A DNA stretch of 64,000 nucleotides from Mesorhizobium sp. M8A.F.Ca.ET.218.01.1.1. GTDB taxonomy: Bacteria; Pseudomonadota; Alphaproteobacteria; Rhizobiales; Rhizobiaceae. Below are positions 61,484 to 64,000 of the stretch, in pieces. The stretch's first letter is position 1. Each line of letters opens with the position of its first letter. The stretch lies in contig NZ_SRUZ01000009.1 in the NCBI RefSeq assembly GCF_004791165.1, positions 1 to 64,000 of the forward strand, written 5' to 3'. The notes below the pieces were generated by a model. The model saw only the letters and a program-made list of their open reading frames with translations, had not been told where the DNA came from and searched no databases. The position numbers and the translations under genes are program-made.

Positions 61484-62457
61484 TGACCGCTACCACCTAT
61501 AGAGACGCGCTTCGTAAGGCGCTTGACGACGCGATGACTGATGACGAGACAATTGTCGTTATCGGTGAGGAGGTGGGACGCTACGGGGGCGCCTATGGCG
61601 TTACCAAGGACCTGATCAAGACCCATGGTCCCGAAAGGCTGATCGACACGCCGATCTCTGAGCCGGCGATCATCGGCGCGGCTGTTGGCGCCGCCATGAC
61701 CGGTCTCAGGCCCGTCGCCGAGCTGATGTATGTCGATTTCCTCGGCATGACGATGGACCAGCTCGCTAACCAGGCCGCCAAGATCCGCTACATGTTCGGT
61801 GGCCAGATTGGTGTGCCGATGGTATTGCGCACGCAAGGAGGCACGGGACGATCGGCCGGAGCTCAACATTCGCAGAGCCTCGAGGCATGGGTTATGCATA
61901 CGCCGGGCCTGAGGCTCGCCATGCCTGCAACGGCCGCCGACGCCTATCATCTCTTGCGTCAGAGCCTAACCAAGCCCGATCCTGTCGTCTTCATCGAGCA
62001 CAAGGCGCTTTATACACGCAAGGAAGACGTTGATTTCGAAGCCGAGCCTTTGCCATGGGGAAAGGCGGCCGTGCGACGCGAGGGCGGCGATCTCGTCATC
62101 GTCACCTATTCCAGGCAGGTTTTCTATGCGCTGGACGCTGCCGAAATGCTGTCTAAGAAGGGTTTCGAGGTCACAGTGATCGACCTCAGAACGCTTAATC
62201 CGCTCGATTTCGACACGGTGCGCAGCCATGTGGAGCGCGTCGGCAAAGCGATGGTCGTCTCGGAGGGTGTGATGACCTCGGGCGTGGCCGCCGAGCTCGC
62301 TGCCCGCATTTCGGAAGAATGCTTCGACTTCCTTGAACAGCCGGTCGTGCGGGTTGCCGGCGAGGACATCCCGATCTCGGTGTCGCAGGAGCTCGAATCC
62401 GGCAGTGTGCCGTCGGCATCGGTCATCGCCGGCGTTGCTGAGAGAATGCTCTCATGA
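61480..62457 (+). CDS. E1 beta subunit of an acetoin/2-oxoacid dehydrogenase
   Basis: Subunit of 325 residues with IGEEVGRYGGAYGVTKDL, DTPISEPAIIGAAVGAAMTG and RTQGGTGRSAGAQHSQ, all typical of E1 beta (AcoB/PdhB). The ATG at 61480 overlaps the E1 alpha stop; the next codon is also ATG. It overlaps the E2 start by 4 bp. It forms an alpha2beta2 E1 with the preceding gene product. Confidence 0.91.
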   Translation: MMTATTYRDALRKALDDAMTDDETIVVIGEEVGRYGGAYGVTKDLIKTHGPERLIDTPISEPAIIGAAVGAAMTGLRPVAELMYVDFLGMTMDQLANQAAKIRYMFGGQIGVPMVLRTQGGTGRSAGAQHSQSLEAWVMHTPGLRLAMPATAADAYHLLRQSLTKPDPVVFIEHKALYTRKEDVDFEAEPLPWGKAAVRREGGDLVIVTYSRQVFYALDAAEMLSKKGFEVTVIDLRTLNPLDFDTVRSHVERVGKAMVVSEGVMTSGVAAELAARISEECFDFLEQPVVRVAGEDIPISVSQELESGSVPSASVIAGVAERMLS

Positions 62458-64000
62458 GCGAGCGCATTCTAAAAATGCCGCGTCTCGGCGAGACGATGGA
62501 AGAGGGCAAGATTGTCGGTTGGCTGATCAAGTCGGGCGACAGTTTCAAGCGTGGCGACCCGATCGTCGAGATCGAGACGGACAAGACGATCGCGGAGTTT
62601 CCAGCCCTCGGCGACGGCCGGCTCGGCGAAATCCTGGTATCGATCGGCGACATGATCGATGTCGGCAAGCCGCTTGCCCGCATCGACATCGGCGATGGCC
62701 CGGACTGGACCGCCGGCGAAGGCGACGAGAGCGAAACGACCGGTGAGGCAGCTGTCGCCTCGACAATGGAGCAACGCGAAGGCGTGCTGGTCGAGAACAA
62801 TCTTGAAATGCCGCGTCTCGGTGAGACCATGGAAGAGGGCCGCATTGCGAAATGGCTGAAGGCGCCAGGCGACAGTTTCGTGCGCGGCGAGGCGATCATC
62901 GAGATCGAGACGGACAAGACGATTGCCGAGCTCCCGGCTATGACTGACGGGCGGCTTGTCTCGATCCTTCGCGATGACGGCGACATTGTGCCGGTCGGGG
63001 AACCGATCGCAAGGATCGAAATTCCGGCGTCTGCGATTGGAGATGAGGATAGAACGCCGATTCAACTCGCTTCCGAAGCGCACGGTGCTCCCGCGGCTGA
63101 AGTGACGCCAAGGGAGATCGGTCAGAGAGAGGGACGGCAGCGCGCTACCCCGCTTGCACGGCGCCTTGCAAGGCGCGAGCGCATCGATCTGTCGACCATA
63201 GTGGGAAGCGGCCGTCGTGGGCGCATCGAGAAAGCCGACGTCCTGAACGCCGCTGCAGGCAGCAGTCCGGCTGCTGCTGGCGCTGCGACCGGGGAGGTCA
63301 AATACGCAGCCTTCCAGCGCGGAAAAATGGCTTATCTCGATCTGGGAGGTGCCGGCGATCCGCCCGTCCTCTTGCTGCACGGTTTCTCCGGTGACCGCAC
63401 GACCTGGGCCGCTCTTGCTTCCGGATTGAAACGAGCTCATCGACGCGTCATCATCCCTGATCTGCCCGGTCACGGTCTGACGGGGATCGAAGCGGATGGC
63501 GCAGCCGATCTCTCGCTTGATCTGCCGGCATTTCTCGATGCCGTGGGGCTTACCAGAGTGGACGTGGTTGCTCACTCGCTTGGCGCCATCGCAGCACTGG
63601 GGCTCGCGGAGCAATCGATGGGCAAGGTCGCCTCGATCACCTTGATCGCACCCGCAGGCCTTGGCTTGGAAATCGATATGCAGTTCGTGAAGGGAATGGC
63701 GGCTGCCAGGTCGGGTGGCGAGGTCGCGCATCTTCTCCGCAGACTTTCAGTCAACAGCGTGCACCTCTCCGAAGAGGCACTCAGTGCACTCGCGAGTGAC
63801 CTCGCCAAGGGCCGGCTTGTAGCCCTTTCCGAGGCGGTCGTTGGTCCGATGGGGCAGAAGGTCGATGGCCTTGCGGCAATCGAAAAGCTTGCCGCGACGA
63901 TGCCGATCCGGGTGCTCTTCGGCCTCGAGGACCGGATCATTCCTTGGAAGCATGCGCTTGGCTTGCCGGCGCGTGTTCCGGTCCACTTCCTCTCCAACTC
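62454..64000 (+). CDS. AcoC-type E2: two lipoyl domains, E3-binding domain and alpha/beta hydrolase (C-terminus off window)
   Basis: The frame is open from the ATG at 62454 to the window end, 515 residues visible. Domains in order: lipoyl 1 (about 1-80, lipoyl lysine K44 in EIETDKTIAEF), lipoyl 2 (about 112-190, K155 in EIETDKTIAEL), an E3-binding domain (about 222-262, ATPLARRLARRERIDLSTIV) and an alpha/beta hydrolase from about 282 with LLLHGFSGDRTTW, the nucleophile S375 in VAHSLGA, and LIAPAGLG. The acid GLEDRI is visible; the catalytic histidine lies beyond the edge. There is no CoA-acyltransferase domain of the usual HxxxD type. Two tandem lipoyl domains are unusual for AcoC. Confidence 0.9.
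   Translation, partial: MSERILKMPRLGETMEEGKIVGWLIKSGDSFKRGDPIVEIETDKTIAEFPALGDGRLGEILVSIGDMIDVGKPLARIDIGDGPDWTAGEGDESETTGEAAVASTMEQREGVLVENNLEMPRLGETMEEGRIAKWLKAPGDSFVRGEAIIEIETDKTIAELPAMTDGRLVSILRDDGDIVPVGEPIARIEIPASAIGDEDRTPIQLASEAHGAPAAEVTPREIGQREGRQRATPLARRLARRERIDLSTIVGSGRRGRIEKADVLNAAAGSSPAAAGAATGEVKYAAFQRGKMAYLDLGGAGDPPVLLLHGFSGDRTTWAALASGLKRAHRRVIIPDLPGHGLTGIEADGAADLSLDLPAFLDAVGLTRVDVVAHSLGAIAALGLAEQSMGKVASITLIAPAGLGLEIDMQFVKGMAAARSGGEVAHLLRRLSVNSVHLSEEALSALASDLAKGRLVALSEAVVGPMGQKVDGLAAIEKLAATMPIRVLFGLEDRIIPWKHALGLPARVPVHFLSN

Noticed and set aside
62469..63731. Minus-strand frame of 420 codons
   Set aside because: Antisense of the E2 gene, whose own frame shows clear lipoyl, E3-binding and hydrolase motifs.
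1..64000. Insertion sequences, CRISPR arrays, tRNA or rRNA genes
   Set aside because: No transposase motifs, terminal inverted repeats with target duplications, regularly spaced repeats or RNA gene signatures were seen, although several pseudogenes mark old rearrangements.

Overview
The window looks like an accessory catabolic region from an alphaproteobacterium of the Rhizobiales (Rhizobium/Mesorhizobium-like). The reasons are moderately high GC, very many ABC importers with substrate-binding proteins, SorC/LysR/IclR-type local regulators, and a thiCOSGED cluster behind a TPP riboswitch next to a decayed nadC, an arrangement typical of rhizobial plasmids. This placement is inferred from gene content only. 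I see no tRNA, rRNA, CRISPR array, intact insertion sequence or replication origin.

Layout. (1) 1-10005, minus strand: one long operon encoding a crotonase, a CoA ligase, a Rossmann-fold protein, a PotD-type binding protein, a permease that fuses two normally separate subunits, an M24 creatinase/ectoine-hydrolase-like protein, a PotA-type ATPase and an M20D amidohydrolase. A divergent IclR regulator precedes an HcnABC/opine-oxidase-like flavoprotein complex (10119-13825). (2) 14020-24703: two LysR regulators, two class V PLP enzymes, two RidA-family proteins, a sulfite-oxidase-family molybdoenzyme and a polar amino acid ABC importer. Together these could degrade a sulfur-containing or beta-substituted amino acid. 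(3) 25426-48110: a large sugar regulon. A minus-strand operon holds a D-tagatose 3-epimerase-like enzyme, a ribose-type ABC importer and transaldolase. A plus-strand operon holds a fused E1 alpha/beta TPP dehydrogenase, a stand-alone lipoyl protein, an alpha/beta hydrolase, a PfkB kinase and a SorC regulator. Two further maltose/glycerol-phosphate-type importers follow on the minus strand. Four near-identical 26-bp inverted-repeat sites (ACAAAT...ATTTG, fixed spacing) sit at their promoters and suggest one regulon.

(4) 48284-49060 holds remnants of an SDR gene and of nadC. A TPP riboswitch and thiC-thiO-thiS-thiG-thiE-thiD follow (49175-54570), then a decayed amino acid ABC transporter (54735-55560). 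(5) 55589-64000: a second SorC regulator, a Tat-exported sugar-binding protein, a ribose-type ATPase and permease, and a second acetoin-dehydrogenase-like set (E1 alpha, E1 beta, and an E2 with two lipoyl domains, an E3-binding domain and an alpha/beta hydrolase, cut by the window end).

The most notable theme is the pair of AcoC-type dehydrogenase systems, in which an alpha/beta hydrolase takes the place of the usual acyltransferase. Each is tied to its own sugar importer and SorC regulator, but the two are built differently (fused E1 with split E2, versus split E1 with fused E2). Their substrates cannot be read from the sequence. A second theme is a strong GC-rich stem-loop 8-13 nt after the stop codon of five of the six intact binding-protein genes.
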